Shown here one piece after another: positions 1 through 10,905 of a stretch of 64,000 nt of DNA; position 1 is the stretch's first letter; each line of letters begins with the position of its first letter. The translations under genes and the position numbers were made by a program. The notes below the pieces were generated by a model. The model made no database searches and was not told where the DNA came from. It saw only the letters and a list, made by a program, of their open reading frames with translations. This DNA is from Rhizophlyctis rosea. Taxonomy: Eukaryota; Chytridiomycota; Chytridiomycetes; Rhizophlyctidales; Rhizophlyctidaceae. The stretch covers positions 213,238 to 277,237 of the forward strand of contig JADGJC010000009.1 in the NCBI GenBank assembly GCA_027596075.1. Direction: 5' to 3'.

Positions 1-216
1 GGTAGTCCTGCGGCGGCTGCGCAGGCTGCTGCGGCGGATCGGGATGCGATTGCTGTGGAGGGGAAACAGCAGGGTGGTGTTGCGGGACCGGCGGGTGGAA
101 AGGAGACGGCGGGACGGCAGGGTGGGCAGGGGAGGGGGGAGAAGCCTAAGAAGAAGAGGAAGTGGTGGAGGAGGTTGTTTGTGTGGTGTGGGGCTAGGGA
201 TGATGGGGATGATTAG
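1..216 (+). CDS. 3' end of an unidentified protein with a polybasic tail (partial)
   Basis: Frame 1 is open from the window edge to a TAG at 214-216, giving the last 71 residues of a longer protein. The segment is Ala/Gly/Gln-rich, then carries a strongly basic aromatic stretch, KPKKKRKWWRRLFVWC, followed by an acidic end (ARDDGDD). The PKKKRK core resembles a nuclear localisation signal. The Trp/Arg/Leu/Cys continuation would also fit a membrane-binding tail. The start and the body of the gene lie upstream of the window, so the function cannot be named. Confidence 0.5.
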   Translation, partial: GSPAAAAQAAAADRDAIAVEGKQQGGVAGPAGGKETAGRQGGQGRGEKPKKKRKWWRRLFVWCGARDDGDD

Positions 217-3200
217 TGTTGGGGTTGTGTGGATATGAGGGCGCGCTTTTCGGTTATAAAACTCCTTTCTGTCAGGAACGGGAGTCGATTGGAGAGGAGT
301 AGTTTGTATAAAGTCTGTTTTTTTTTTGTTCGGGAAACCCGGTGTTGCCTGATGGGGAGGGGGGTTAGGGTTAGAGGCACGCGGGTTTTGTTTATTTATC
401 AGATAGGTTGGGATTCCTTCCCGTCTGGTTGGATGGGTATGGGTGGTTTTTGTGCTTTTTCTTTTTTGTGTGTTTCTTTTTGCTGCTCTTTTTCCTTTCC
501 TGTGAAGATTTGCATAGACTTTCTTTTTTACCACTCGGCTTCTTTCGTGTGTCTTGTTGGTTGAAGGGCTTCTTTTCTCTTTTGTTTTTTGCTTCTGTGT
601 TTTCCTTCAGTATCGGGGTGGGGAGATGGTGGATGATGATGCTAGTGTTTCCGTTTTTCTGTTTTGGGGAGGCTTGAACGCCCGCCAAACATCCCTGGGA
701 CGAAAACTTCTGTGCCTTTTTTTTTTTTTTCCTTCTTCTTACGGCTATGGTGGGAGGTGGGTGGGATGGGAATATCATGTTCTGGGGGCCTAATACAATT
801 GCAGTCTTTTTTCATTCCTACGAAGATCTCATGTTAAATCTTCTCTAATGGCGTTCCCTGTGGAGTTTTTTTTTCCTTTGTGGTCCTTTTCTGCTTCTAC
901 CTCGTTGCAGATGTGGTGGTGCACCGTAGAAGATTATTTTCTTGATACCTATTCACGAAAGTAGTGGCCGGTCTTGCTCATATGACAGTGCATCCGCATG
1001 GCTCTGCTTTTTGGAAGTGCTAGAGGGTGGACACATTGACCGTTCACTTGTTCAGCGATTATCATTTGGCATCCTGCCCTTTTTGCCGACTTGTAGATAT
1101 CCAAGGTTGACTTCCGAGTCAGATCGTTCCACCATAAGAATGCACATCGCCATACAGATGTTGAATGTCATGTATGAATACCGTGTAGGTTCTGCCCGCT
1201 CCAATTGTTTCAATGGTAGTGGGTGTTTGGCATGTTTGCAAGGCCGGAGAGGGACAAAAAAAGTGAAGGATTTGGAGAGAAGGGATTGTTCATTGCTGGA
1301 GAATTGAGGTGATTTGACGAGTAGACCGAACGGGCTGAGACTTGGGAACATATGACTGCCATGCAAGCGACACGATGATGAAGTGTTATTGGGAATGAAA
1401 GGGACCTTGTGAACGCGACGGATGTTTCATGACATCATGATGGGTTGCTTTACTGACCCGTAGCGTTGACATGCACCCGCAGCGCGCTGTGGTGTGAATC
1501 TCTCACCGTCAACCTTGCATAGGTACTTCCTTTCAATTTGGAATCCAAGGAGTCACCGAAAGTTCTGCGGAGTGAAAGCAGTCGGCGAAGACATTAGGAG
1601 TCGGGACACGATGTCCTCGACTTTTCTCCGCCTCTCAAATGTCGTCCTATCATGTCAATCCGATCTGATGCATCGTCACCCTAACCCCTGCACCACAGAC
1701 AGTCGCTCATGTATGGATGTCTCGCATGATTTTTCATCTCTTTCTTTGATCCCCATTGCGGGATCGTGTGTCTTTGGGTTTCAATATCTTGATGGGTTCT
1801 TCATGCCATTCGACTCCTCCGGCATTGAGCGGAAAGTTTTTCGAAAGGGATGTAAGCAGGTGGAGGATGCTGCCGTGAGGTTTTCATTTTGATGGGAGGA
1901 AACGGGTGCCTAGCAATCCTTGGTCCGGGGTTGCTCATTTCCCATGTTGAAAACATTCCTATGACGAAACATAGCGTACCTAGCGTGCTGAATGTGCTGG
2001 TGAAAGTGAAGGTTGTGAGCGTATGGAAACAGGACGGAAGTCGTTGACAAAAAGCAGAAAAAGGAAGAGTGTCACTCTTTTTCACTTTCTTTTCCCTCCT
2101 CTGATGACGAAACACATCCTCGGAGGTCCCGGCTAGGTCCGATTTTTTGCATGATGGGACGATCTCATTGGTTTTCTCGAGATCTAAGCCGAAGCGCCGA
2201 AAGATGATTTACCCCCGATGAGCGAAGGTTTTGCTGGTCGTCTTATGCTAGTGGCAGAGATAGCAATGGCATTGGAAGGATGGTGATTGATTGGCATGGA
2301 CTTTATGCAAGTGTTGCTATTTGGATAGTGGGACTGTGGGAATAAGGTTGACTTTTCTGTGCAGTGGAGAGAGGCGCAGTTAGGTAGATCCACGCAAGAA
2401 GAGTTGGGTATCCTCAACGGAATAGGCTGCCATCCGTGCATTCTGAGCATTCGACGCTACTGCTATTAGCGCCTAGTGCTAGCATAGAACTCATGGATAT
2501 CCATCGAAGCGTCTGTAAGTAAAATCCAGCCAATCCGCGTCAACGATGTCCCGTGAAAGTGAAGTGCCTACATGAGAACGAAACAACCGCAACCTGGTCC
2601 GCAAGCCATGCAAAGGAGAACATTGCCGCTGGGTTGCCGGCGGTCATCACAAATCCGAATGCTTTCTCCTAAGATCTCTCTGGTCTCAATTCCAAGCCTC
2701 GTTGTGGGGAAGAGAGACGGCAGTGTCGGGCTTGCAACCTTTACGAAAAGCCTTTGCGGCAGTGTCTTTGCAGGGTTTGAACCCTGGGAGACGCGTCTCG
2801 TCGATCTCCACGTTTATTTCCAAAGCTTGGTTATTGCGCGGCGTCGCGAGTTTGTGATCTGGACTTCTGCGCATTGCCCGGCCCCTCCGGTCCCCTTTCC
2901 CTTGATGTTCTCCAAAAGTCAATAATGTCTCGACACGAAGTTTGACAGGTTTCCGGCTTGTGAAAAAGTGTGCCCCGTCCGTCCCTTTTTTGCACATGTG
3001 CGATTTGTCATGAAAGTCATGAAGGGTCGGCAGAACTTGCTCATGAACTCGCCCATCCTCATGCATGATTGTTGAGACAGACAGCCTGGGATATTCTCAC
3101 GGACTGCAAGTTGCCCCCTCTCATCTCCGTCTTGCCATGACATTCATGTCTCATCGCATGAATTTCTGATTCACGGCGTCGGAGGTATTAAAAAATTTTG

Positions 3201-5005
3201 CCCTTGCCACAAGTCAAGGTTCAAGGAACCCAGAAACAAGAACCAACAGCGCGGAACCGACATTGTCACACAGGGAGAACATTTTTGGTGTAACGCCAAA
3301 CCCAAAACGCGTCCAAGCCGAGACCTCGTGAATGCCACTCCCGAGAAAGTCATGTGGAAGGAGGTTTACTTTAACGGATTTGGAAGGTGATGATCTTTGG
3401 GCGGGGGAAGGGGGGGTTTTGTGTTCAATAATGTCATGGGCGGGAACATTTGGACGTTGTATACGTTGGCATTGCATCAAGTCCAAAGGATCCGCGTCCT
3501 TGGGAAGCGGGAGGAGGGATTTTGTTAATGGGAGTGAGGGAGGTTGGGTGTATCAAGTTGTTCAAATAGTGGGAGGCTGAACGCGGAAGCCTGGGCTTTG
3601 TATAAAGATAATCACGCGAAGCCTTCTCGGTGTGGCTGACATATGGGCTTACATGACGCCGCATCTTTTGCAATTACGCGCCACCCCGCAATGAAACGCG
3701 TGGTTTTTGGGAACTTTATTTGTTTACATTTCCCATTGTTTACAAACAATATGCTAGGGATTTTCCAATACCCAAGGTCCAACAGGGCAAAGCCCGAGTT
3801 GTCTGGCAATTGCCGACGTGCCATATTAGTCTATAATTCAGACTAGTACAAAATCCACAATAGCCCAGCCCGTTATAATACAATGCTAAATAACAAATGA
3901 TTGAGCCTCTCAATAACCTTCAAAAAGCCAGCATCTGTGAGCGTTGGACTGTGAACGAAAGGATCGCCGGAGTGTGGAGCTTCATCACAAAGCGCGGAGG
4001 GGCTTCCTTATGTCCTTCGATTCCCACCGACTTGGAAGTGAATCCAAGCATTCCAAAAAGACGGGAATATGTGGCACTACTTTGTGAAGTGGCTTGGCTG
4101 GACTGTGAGAAAGGTCCTTTCAAATTGAGTGGGGGTGGCTTCGGTGCAACCCGCGGTGGTTTACGGATACAAGCAAGCTACAACCACAGCCTTGCTTCAA
4201 ATGCTGGGCGTTTCCACCAGGGTGGGGTCCCGAACAAAGGGAAGGGAGCAGCCTAGCAGCCTGAGACAAATGGGTTACTTGGCACAGTGTGAGACAGTGG
4301 TGTCTGCTACACAATTGTCTGCAGTTGGTCAATTGCGGGCATGCGGGGTGATGGACAACCGGAGTGTGGCCATGGAAAGCCGGGGGCCACAAGGGTGAGG
4401 AACTTTCAGAATTGGGTTGTAACAGGCCCTGATGAGTGTTCGCATTTGGCCATATGGCGGAGGAGGGGCTGGAACACTTGTGGACAGGGTTGGCGGGGTG
4501 GATGATGTGATCACCGAAGTTGTGGGAAGGGGCTAGGTAGCAGGGGCCACTGTAGAGTAATGACAGTTGGCTGTAGCTGCAACGACACCGCGTGATGGAA
4601 CCTGCTCTACACCTCGCTCTCTACCGAAACTGGCAACCCTTAGCTCAGTGATCAATCGTGTCTGTGGGTGGTTATTTGACATCAATACATAAAAACAATT
4701 GGACCTTCGCTGGCCCCTTCGCAGATCGAATTCATTACTTCACAAATACTTGTAATAAAGTTTATTATCTTGTTGCGTTGACTGGTCATCCGCTTTCATC
4801 ACTGAATGATTGTGCTGACCACTAAAGCAGAGGAGAGCTGAAAGAGTGAAAAGAGTTGGTGAACACTTAATAGCTTACGACAGGTGCACCTTACCTCTCC
4901 ACCACCCGAAAACACTTCATTCCCGCAACTCCAAATTGAATACCATATCATCACCACCACCCATACCCATTCCTTCCAATACACACTCAACCTCACTCAC
5001 CCAAA
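217..5005. other. 4.8-kb gene-poor region
   Basis: No long open frame, conserved motif or convincing exon chain was found on either strand. The first 600 bases are very T-rich on the + strand, consistent with a 3' UTR of the upstream gene. The rest has only short overlapping frames of about 60-130 codons without family features. Two inverted TTTGTTTAC-type motifs sit at 3717-3749. The last ~150 bases before 5006 are CA-rich and likely hold the 5' UTR of the PH-domain gene. Confidence 0.6.
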
Positions 5006-6758
5006 ATGGACTCTCAAACAGAAGACCGAAGGTCCTCAACTCCCGCCAGCCGCCCCACATCCTACCAATCCGCAACCGTATCCGAAACGTCCAGTTCGAA
5101 AAATGCCAACCGCCTGACAGGCGACTCAGGCATTGGTCCCGAAGATGAAAACACTGTCCGACACCTCGCTGCCGACAAGCGCACCAGCAACGGGAGCTCA
5201 GTAGGGAGTAGGAAGAGCGTTGGGGCCAACGGCGAAGTAATAGAAACCGTCTTCAACGAAGACGGAGAACCCACGCCGGTCGTGGTAGCACATAAACGCG
5301 GCACACCACCCCAACCCATTGACGTTAAGCGCCGTACTCGCACAGTAGATAGGTTGTTGGCAGAGTTGGAGACCGCTATTCAAGGGTTTGAGGACGTTAG
5401 ATTGTCTACTGCGTCTGGGGCTTCGTCTTCTACTTCTCCCGATGCGTCGTCTAGTGTAGCTGGGTTGACGCCGCCTTACTCTGCGAATGGCATGCCGATT
5501 CCTGGATCTCAACCGGCTTTCTTGATGACTGACCCTGTTCGGCGACCTGCGACTGCGGAGCCTAAGATTGGGGAGCAACAGTATGGGCAACGGAGACCGC
5601 CGTCTTTTGGTAGCATGCCTCCTACACCTGTTACCCCTGGATCTGCACCTGAGAACAATGGTTTCTACGCTCCACGTAAGTATCGTCTTTGAGAGTGTGC
5701 CCAAACGGAGCTGGCCAACCATGTCTGACCTTCCACTTGGTTACTCGTCACCAGCCGCACAATTTGGTGACTTGGTTGAATATGCTCCCGACTCAGTCTT
5801 CGTCCTTTCCAACTCCCCTCAATGCCTCCGCATGGGCTTCCTCTTCAAATGGTCACCCTCTCGCGTTCACGGCGGTTGGTCTTGGACCCGCCGCTACGTC
5901 ATCATCGCAGAAGGCGCCATCCATGTCTACCGTAGCAACGCAGAACAGGAACGTCCCATTGGCCGCATGAGGCTTATTCCTACCACTAGCGTCCGCATTT
6001 CCGAAAACGGCACCAGCGCCATTGAAGTCAAGAACGAGGTCGAGTATGACCCCATGAACCCTAGCGCCGGTCCCCAAATCCGCGCATGGCACCTCCAATG
6101 TGCTGGCCACGAAGACATGATGGAATGGCTCGCCGCCATTGAACATGTCATCCACCAAGCCGGCGTCCAAGCCGGTGTGCAACCCATGTCCCCCACCCGC
6201 GGCCGCGCAAATTCCGCATCCCACTCCCAACCCCCCGCCGGCCTCCAACGCTCCCACTCCGTCCGCTCCAACCCCGACTCCTCCCGCCCACAATACTTCC
6301 GTGCATCCCAAGACGCACCCCCACTCCCCATCCAACAAGCCCTTGCCGACCTCCCCCCACCACCCTCCCACCAATCCTTCGTACCCCCACCCTCCCAACA
6401 ACAACAACAACCACCACAATCCCAACAACAACAACCCTCATCCCAAAAACCCCTCAAAACAAAAACCTCCGTTAAGAAGAACGACCACTCCCACTCCCTT
6501 TCCACCGCTTCCATCTTCTTCGACTCCCCCGCTGCCGCTGCAGCTGCCGCCGCTATGCCCCCGCCGGGCGGTATGGCTGGTATGCCCTCCACTTCCCCGT
6601 CGGGACACAGCCATCACACCTCGTCGGGCTTCGATAAGGGTGACAACATCTTTGCTGCATCAGCGGCCTTGAAGGCTGAGGAGGAGGAGAAACGGAAGAT
6701 GATGGAGCAGATCATGAAGGAGAGGAAGAAGTTGATGAGGGCTGTTAAGGGCATTTAA
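5006..6758 (+). CDS. PH-domain protein with C-terminal coiled coil
   Basis: Exons 5006-5675 and 5755-6758 (GTAAGT..CCAG intron) join in phase to a 557-residue protein. The ATG at 5006 has A at -3 and opens a frame with a Ser/Thr-rich, probably disordered N-terminus. Residues about 251-360 form a pleckstrin-homology domain: it begins MGFLFKW, has WTRRYVIIAEGAIHVY in the second and third strands, and ends with a typical C-terminal helix containing the conserved Trp (DMMEWLAAIEHVI). PH domains bind phosphoinositides or proteins at membranes. Downstream are Pro/Gln-rich repeats, a poly-Ala run and a charged helix (about 527-557, AEEEEKRKMMEQIMKERKK) likely to be a coiled coil. No catalytic domain is visible, so an adaptor role is the inference. 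A T-rich 3' UTR follows. Confidence 0.85.
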
Positions 6759-7826
6759 AGGGATTGTTCCGTTTATGTTTTAGTGTTGGTGTTCTTCTTC
6801 TTCTTTATATTATTCCTCAGTACCAGTCTGTAGTTCTTCTTGTGTTTTTTTTTGTTTCATCTGTTTCTGTAGTGCTTTTTTTGTGTTTTTGTTTTTGCTT
6901 TTCTTTTAGTTGCCGAACGCATACCCCATCCATCGGATCGCAAAAAATTAGGACTAGTATCTGTTTTTACCAAGTTTTTAGCTCTGGATGGCGTTAGGAA
7001 GGGCGATACAACAGCCCCTCTGTCTTTCACGTACGGTTTCTATGTACATACGATAGTGTTTTTCTTTACAATTCCAAAGTCGAGGCTCTAGAATTCCTCA
7101 TTTTGCGCAACTCTTGGGTCTTCTTTCGTTGTGTTTGTTGGTTTTTTTGGGCCTTGCTGAGATTGTAAATCTATGAGCTCCTTGGTTGGGAGCAAGGATG
7201 GTGTATGGTGTCGGCCATCTATCTATGGTGAGGAGTGGAGTGGATGGAACTTCGGCACTAGCAGTTGTTGTGAAGTTTGTTTAGGAGCAGAATCTGACAC
7301 CCCGATTGATATTTATTAATATTTTGCAATACATGGTGGTTTGGCCTGTTTCAGTGAATGTGTTGTCATATGATGAATTTGGTGGTACTTGGCACGCAAC
7401 TTTGATGTGCTTTCGCACGATGAGGCAGTGAGCATTGCAATGGTCCACGGTGTATCGTGAGAACCATGCATCACTTCAACTTCTTTAGTAAGCTTCATCG
7501 ATAGCTGGCAGTGTTCCCAGGCTCACCTGAGATTACGAACTATAACTACCCAGACAAGTTACTGTACTTACTGTGAGCTTGGGAGTCGCTGAATGGAACT
7601 GGATCAACAACCAATGAGGCCATTCGCATGGAATGGAAGACTGAGTTACGCCATCATCTCAAAGATTGTAGGCCGGTCATAAGTGAAATCTTGTACTTGA
7701 CGTGATCATAGAGCATCTATTTAAGCCATAGCTGGTACATGGACCATTTACACGCAACATCCGAGTCTACACATCTATTTTACTCTAACGTACGCGTGAA
7801 TCCTCTTCCAGGGTAACATCACCAAC
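6759..7826. other. Intergenic, convergent 3' ends
   Basis: T-rich sequence to about 7150 fits the 3' UTR of the PH-domain gene. The remainder carries only short frames and no recognisable feature. Confidence 0.5.
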
Positions 7827-9282
7827 TTAGTTCCTCCCAGGCGCACACATGATACTCATCCAAATCCACCCATCATTCATCTCTTCATCCTCGGGCTGGC
7901 ATTCGGGCGCAACACCTTTGATCACACGGCCTTGGGCGGTCCAAATGCTCAACTGCTGGTTGTTGAGAATGGCTTCACGGTCGGTAGTGCTCCAGTTCAA
8001 CGAATTGCCCATCCGTTTCGGCCATTGGGTGATGAAGAGCCTGTTTGCGTCGTCCGGGAGCGGAGCATTGTAGAATGTGTCGTAGGGGATGTTTCCGATG
8101 TCGGGGAGGGGTCTGTGATCTGTGGTCGCGCTATTTTGGAAGGAGACGGATGAGTCAGTGTTTCCGGGTCGTTATCGGCCAATCGGTTGCTACGATTATG
8201 ACTTACCGGCAACAAGTGAGCGATGTGCTATTGTATTGGGCGTAATCATCGCCGCTGTCCGGGATGACCTGGGTGTACCGCTTTGGGAATGATAGCGGCC
8301 AGCTCCAGTCGTATTGCCAGGACCATGCATCGCAGGCTTCTTTGCTCTAGGTTGATAAGAAAGAATGAATAAAGTGTCGCAGGTGTCTTACTAGTAGTTG
8401 GTTCTTACCGTGATGTTGCCCAAGCAGACGCCCACAAAGCCAGGCAACACATCAGGGCGCGGGAACCCGGGAATAGGTGTTGGGGTGGGGATGGGCGAAG
8501 TGCTGACCGTAGTGGTTGTTGTCGTCTTTGCCGTAGTGACGGTTGTTGTCGGAATGAGGGTCGTCAGCGTTGTGGTTGTGGTGATAGAACTCACAATTGG
8601 AGTCGGAGACGTTGTGGCCACGGTGGTTGAGGTAATCGTCGAGATAGTTGCAGGTGTGGTGGCAGATGTGGTGGCAGCCTTACAACTACCAAGCTCGCTC
8701 CGACAGCCGGTTCCACATGCCCTGCCTACACCGCAGACCCAGGAAGGACTGCAGCACAACCCCGGACCGCAGAAGTATCGCACCCCATTCACCGTTCCGC
8801 ATTTCCCACCGGCGTTGCTGATACCAGTCGGAGTGACCTTGATGGTAGTGGTCGTGGTGGTCTTCTGGCTTGTGGTTGAGGTCTTGCAATTGCCAAGGTC
8901 GCTACGACAGCCAGCTCCGCAAGCACTGCCGACACCGCAGGTCCAGTTGGAAGAACAACACGACCCAGGAGCACAGAATAGTCGAACGCCGTTCACAGTC
9001 CCGCATTTGCCTCCTTGGTTGCTGATTCCCGTGCAGAGACCGAATCCCCGCTGGCATGTTTTGCTGTTGCAATAATCATCCGTGGTGCCACAGTATCCTG
9101 TATTTTTTTACGTGGTCAATGATGAGTAACATAGTCCAGCATGACCATGACATACCATACTGCGAGCAACACAACCCAGTGGAACAGCTCTTCCCATTGC
9201 CTTGAGACCCGCATCTTTGGATTTGGGCCGTTGCGCTGGAGAGGGTGACCAGCACCATCAGCGCAGTGATGAGGATCTTCAT
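7827..9282 (-). CDS. Secreted hevein-like chitin-binding protein with Thr-rich linkers
   Basis: Exons (-) 9282-9156, 9097-8409, 8346-8207 and 8112-7827 join in phase to 413 residues. The first 19 residues are a signal peptide (MKILITALMVLVTLSSATA). Next is a canonical hevein-type chitin-binding domain, with CCSQYGYCGTTDDYC restored exactly across intron 1. Two related Cys modules follow, each starting ISN(Q/A)GGKCGTVNGVR and ending GNCK or GSCK, separated by a Thr/Lys linker. A long Thr/Pro-rich, probably O-glycosylated spacer leads to a C-terminal region of about 140 residues rich in Trp and Asp that I do not recognise. Hevein domains bind chitin or GlcNAc polymers, so a wall-associated or chitin-targeting secreted role is likely. 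The last acceptor (8113) was chosen by phase over an overlapping AG. Confidence 0.8.
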
Positions 9283-9330
9283 TTTTCGTTTAGTGCGCGC
9301 ACGATAATCCCCCTCTTTGCCTTCTATTAT

Positions 9331-9340
9331 CTATTTATCC
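9331..9340 (-). promoter_or_regulatory. Possible TATA-like element
   Basis: On the minus strand the bases read GGATAAATAG about 50 bp upstream of the hevein-like gene's ATG. Position and composition fit a TATA element; nothing else supports it. Confidence 0.3.
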
Positions 9341-9918
9341 AACCGTACCTACACCACCACATTGTGAACTTCGGGTGACTGAACACTCAGAACGTCAAAA
9401 ATTCAAATTCGTGCTACACTTGGACGCCACAAAAGGGAATCCTGGTCGCCGCAGGCGTTTACGCTTCCTTTTGGAGGTGGTGGCTCAAATACAAGTCCAT
9501 CCGGTAGTGTCACATTCATGGTACTCGCCCGGCTAGGCGCGCCTTGTGCCAGTGAAGAGGGTCATTGATCGAATTGCAGATAGATGGTGTCATCATTGTC
9601 GTGGGGCGTCCTCGAACAGCCCATCTCATCGTGGATTGCTCACTCGCCTGCTCCTCAGCTATCCCTTCAGATGGGCAGTCAATCAACCTGCGGGTGAAAA
9701 TGTGTCCAGCTTCTGACTTCAAACACGCAACGATGCAACAGCTTACAGTATTCACTCTACTGGTACATATCACTGTTCCAAAGCGAAACCGTTCCGAGGT
9801 TTGCTTACATTTTGCGCAAAGGTTCCTTGTGCCAAAAAAAGTGGCGAAGTTCCCGATAGGGCCAAAACGTCAGCAAAGTGGTCGTTGCTGAAAATGAAAA
9901 TTTTAAATGAAAAATGAG
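9341..9918. other. Intergenic region upstream of the hevein-like gene
   Basis: Contains the likely promoter of the minus-strand hevein-like gene. No other supported feature was seen. Confidence 0.5.
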
Positions 9919-9991
9919 TGCCTTCTATGAGAATCGAACTCATGACCTTCTGCTTACTAGGCAGACGCTCTGCCAACTGAGCCAAGAAGGC
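9919..9991 (-). tRNA. tRNA-Thr (anticodon AGT)
   Basis: Read on the minus strand, the 73 bases fold as a complete cloverleaf. The 7-bp acceptor GCCTTCT/AGAAGGC is fully paired with discriminator A. The D arm is GCTC/GAGC, the anticodon stem TCTGC/GCAGA has loop CTAGTAA (anticodon AGT, reading ACN threonine codons), and the T arm ATGAG/CTCAT has loop TTCGATT. No intron and no encoded CCA are present. A T-run typical of a Pol III terminator is not obvious immediately downstream, although an A/T-rich stretch follows at 9896-9911. Confidence 0.95.
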
Positions 9992-10234
9992 GGTTGGATG
10001 CGTGAATTTAGATGTACATTATCAATTTCAACACCTGGCGGAGTGGAGATTTTGGAGCGCGCCGGACAACATTGACGGAGGCGCTAATGTTCATGGAGCG
10101 ATGACAACAACAGAGGAGAGATGCCAGAACAAAATACAGCATAAGAGTACTTCTTGTGGGGCAAGATGTTGCATATGTTCACTCGAGTGAGATAAACGGC
10201 CAAGAGCACCAATTCTCCATCCTATCGAGTTCCC

Positions 10235-10267
10235 CCTTCTTGGCTCAGTTGGCAGAGCGTCTGCCTA
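10235..10267 (+). repeat. Inverted copy of the 5' half of the tRNA-Thr
   Basis: These 33 bases are identical to tRNA-Thr positions 2-34, ending at the first anticodon base, but on the opposite strand 244 bp from the intact gene. No matching 3' half (AGAAGGC end or T arm) is found in the next 200 bases, so this is a tRNA fragment rather than an intron-containing tRNA. Confidence 0.85.
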
Positions 10268-10905
10268 CTCAGCTGTCATTTTGTATTTCTCACAATCAGT
10301 GTGCTTGGAGTGGGAAAGGTTTTAAATGTGTCCATTAACAGGTGAATCTCATTTCGGAAGGCGACGTGAGCGGCTCCATCTCTTCCAATTCAATTGAGGA
10401 AGCAGACCAACGGTACGCTGGGGAGGTAAACCGGCACAGGCAATCGTCCATTCGGAGCACTTGAATTGAAATCATATTGGTTGAATGACAGTTCCTGGCA
10501 AAATCATCAACGCACATCCGGAATTCGGTATTCCCGACGGCTTGAAAAACGACCAACCATCACGAACCATCGTGCGCAGCTTGTGTCACGCTCCATGGCG
10601 AAAACTCCGAAAATTGACTCCGATGCGGCAGGTTGAAGCCCACCTCCATCTTCAGCCCCTCGTGCTGGGCCAAACCGAGAAGGCGTTAGTGGCATTGGCT
10701 GATAAGAGTTAGCGTCTCCAAACGGAGACTTGATCGATGGACCCGAGGGAGGAACATTTATGAGCTTCCCCACCCCCTGACCTCTCTCTGTCTCCTCATC
10801 CTTGCTCCAAAACGACCTCTTCGCCGGTTTCGTAAACTGGATCCTCATATAGACGCAAATTAGACGTTTCATTCCGTTCCATCGGAGTGCAACACTATAG
10901 AAAAT
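10268..10905. other. Intergenic region upstream of the Hint-domain gene
   Basis: No supported gene. It holds the promoter and 5' UTR of the Hint-domain gene; a CTCATATAG about 60 bp upstream of its ATG is a weak TATA candidate. Confidence 0.45.

Noticed and set aside
361..376. GGGGTTAGGGTTAGAG, two TTAGGG-like telomere repeats
   Set aside because: Only two units in a G/T-rich non-coding stretch; no array and no sign of a chromosome end.
3897..4398. Frames of 119 and 89 codons before the PH-domain gene
   Set aside because: Overlapping frames on both strands with no motif and no coding texture.
5853..6592. Long minus-strand frames (193 and 221 codons) opposite the PH-domain exon
   Set aside because: They are Gly/Val-rich mirror frames of the Pro/Gln-rich coding exon; the plus strand carries the PH motif and splice sites.
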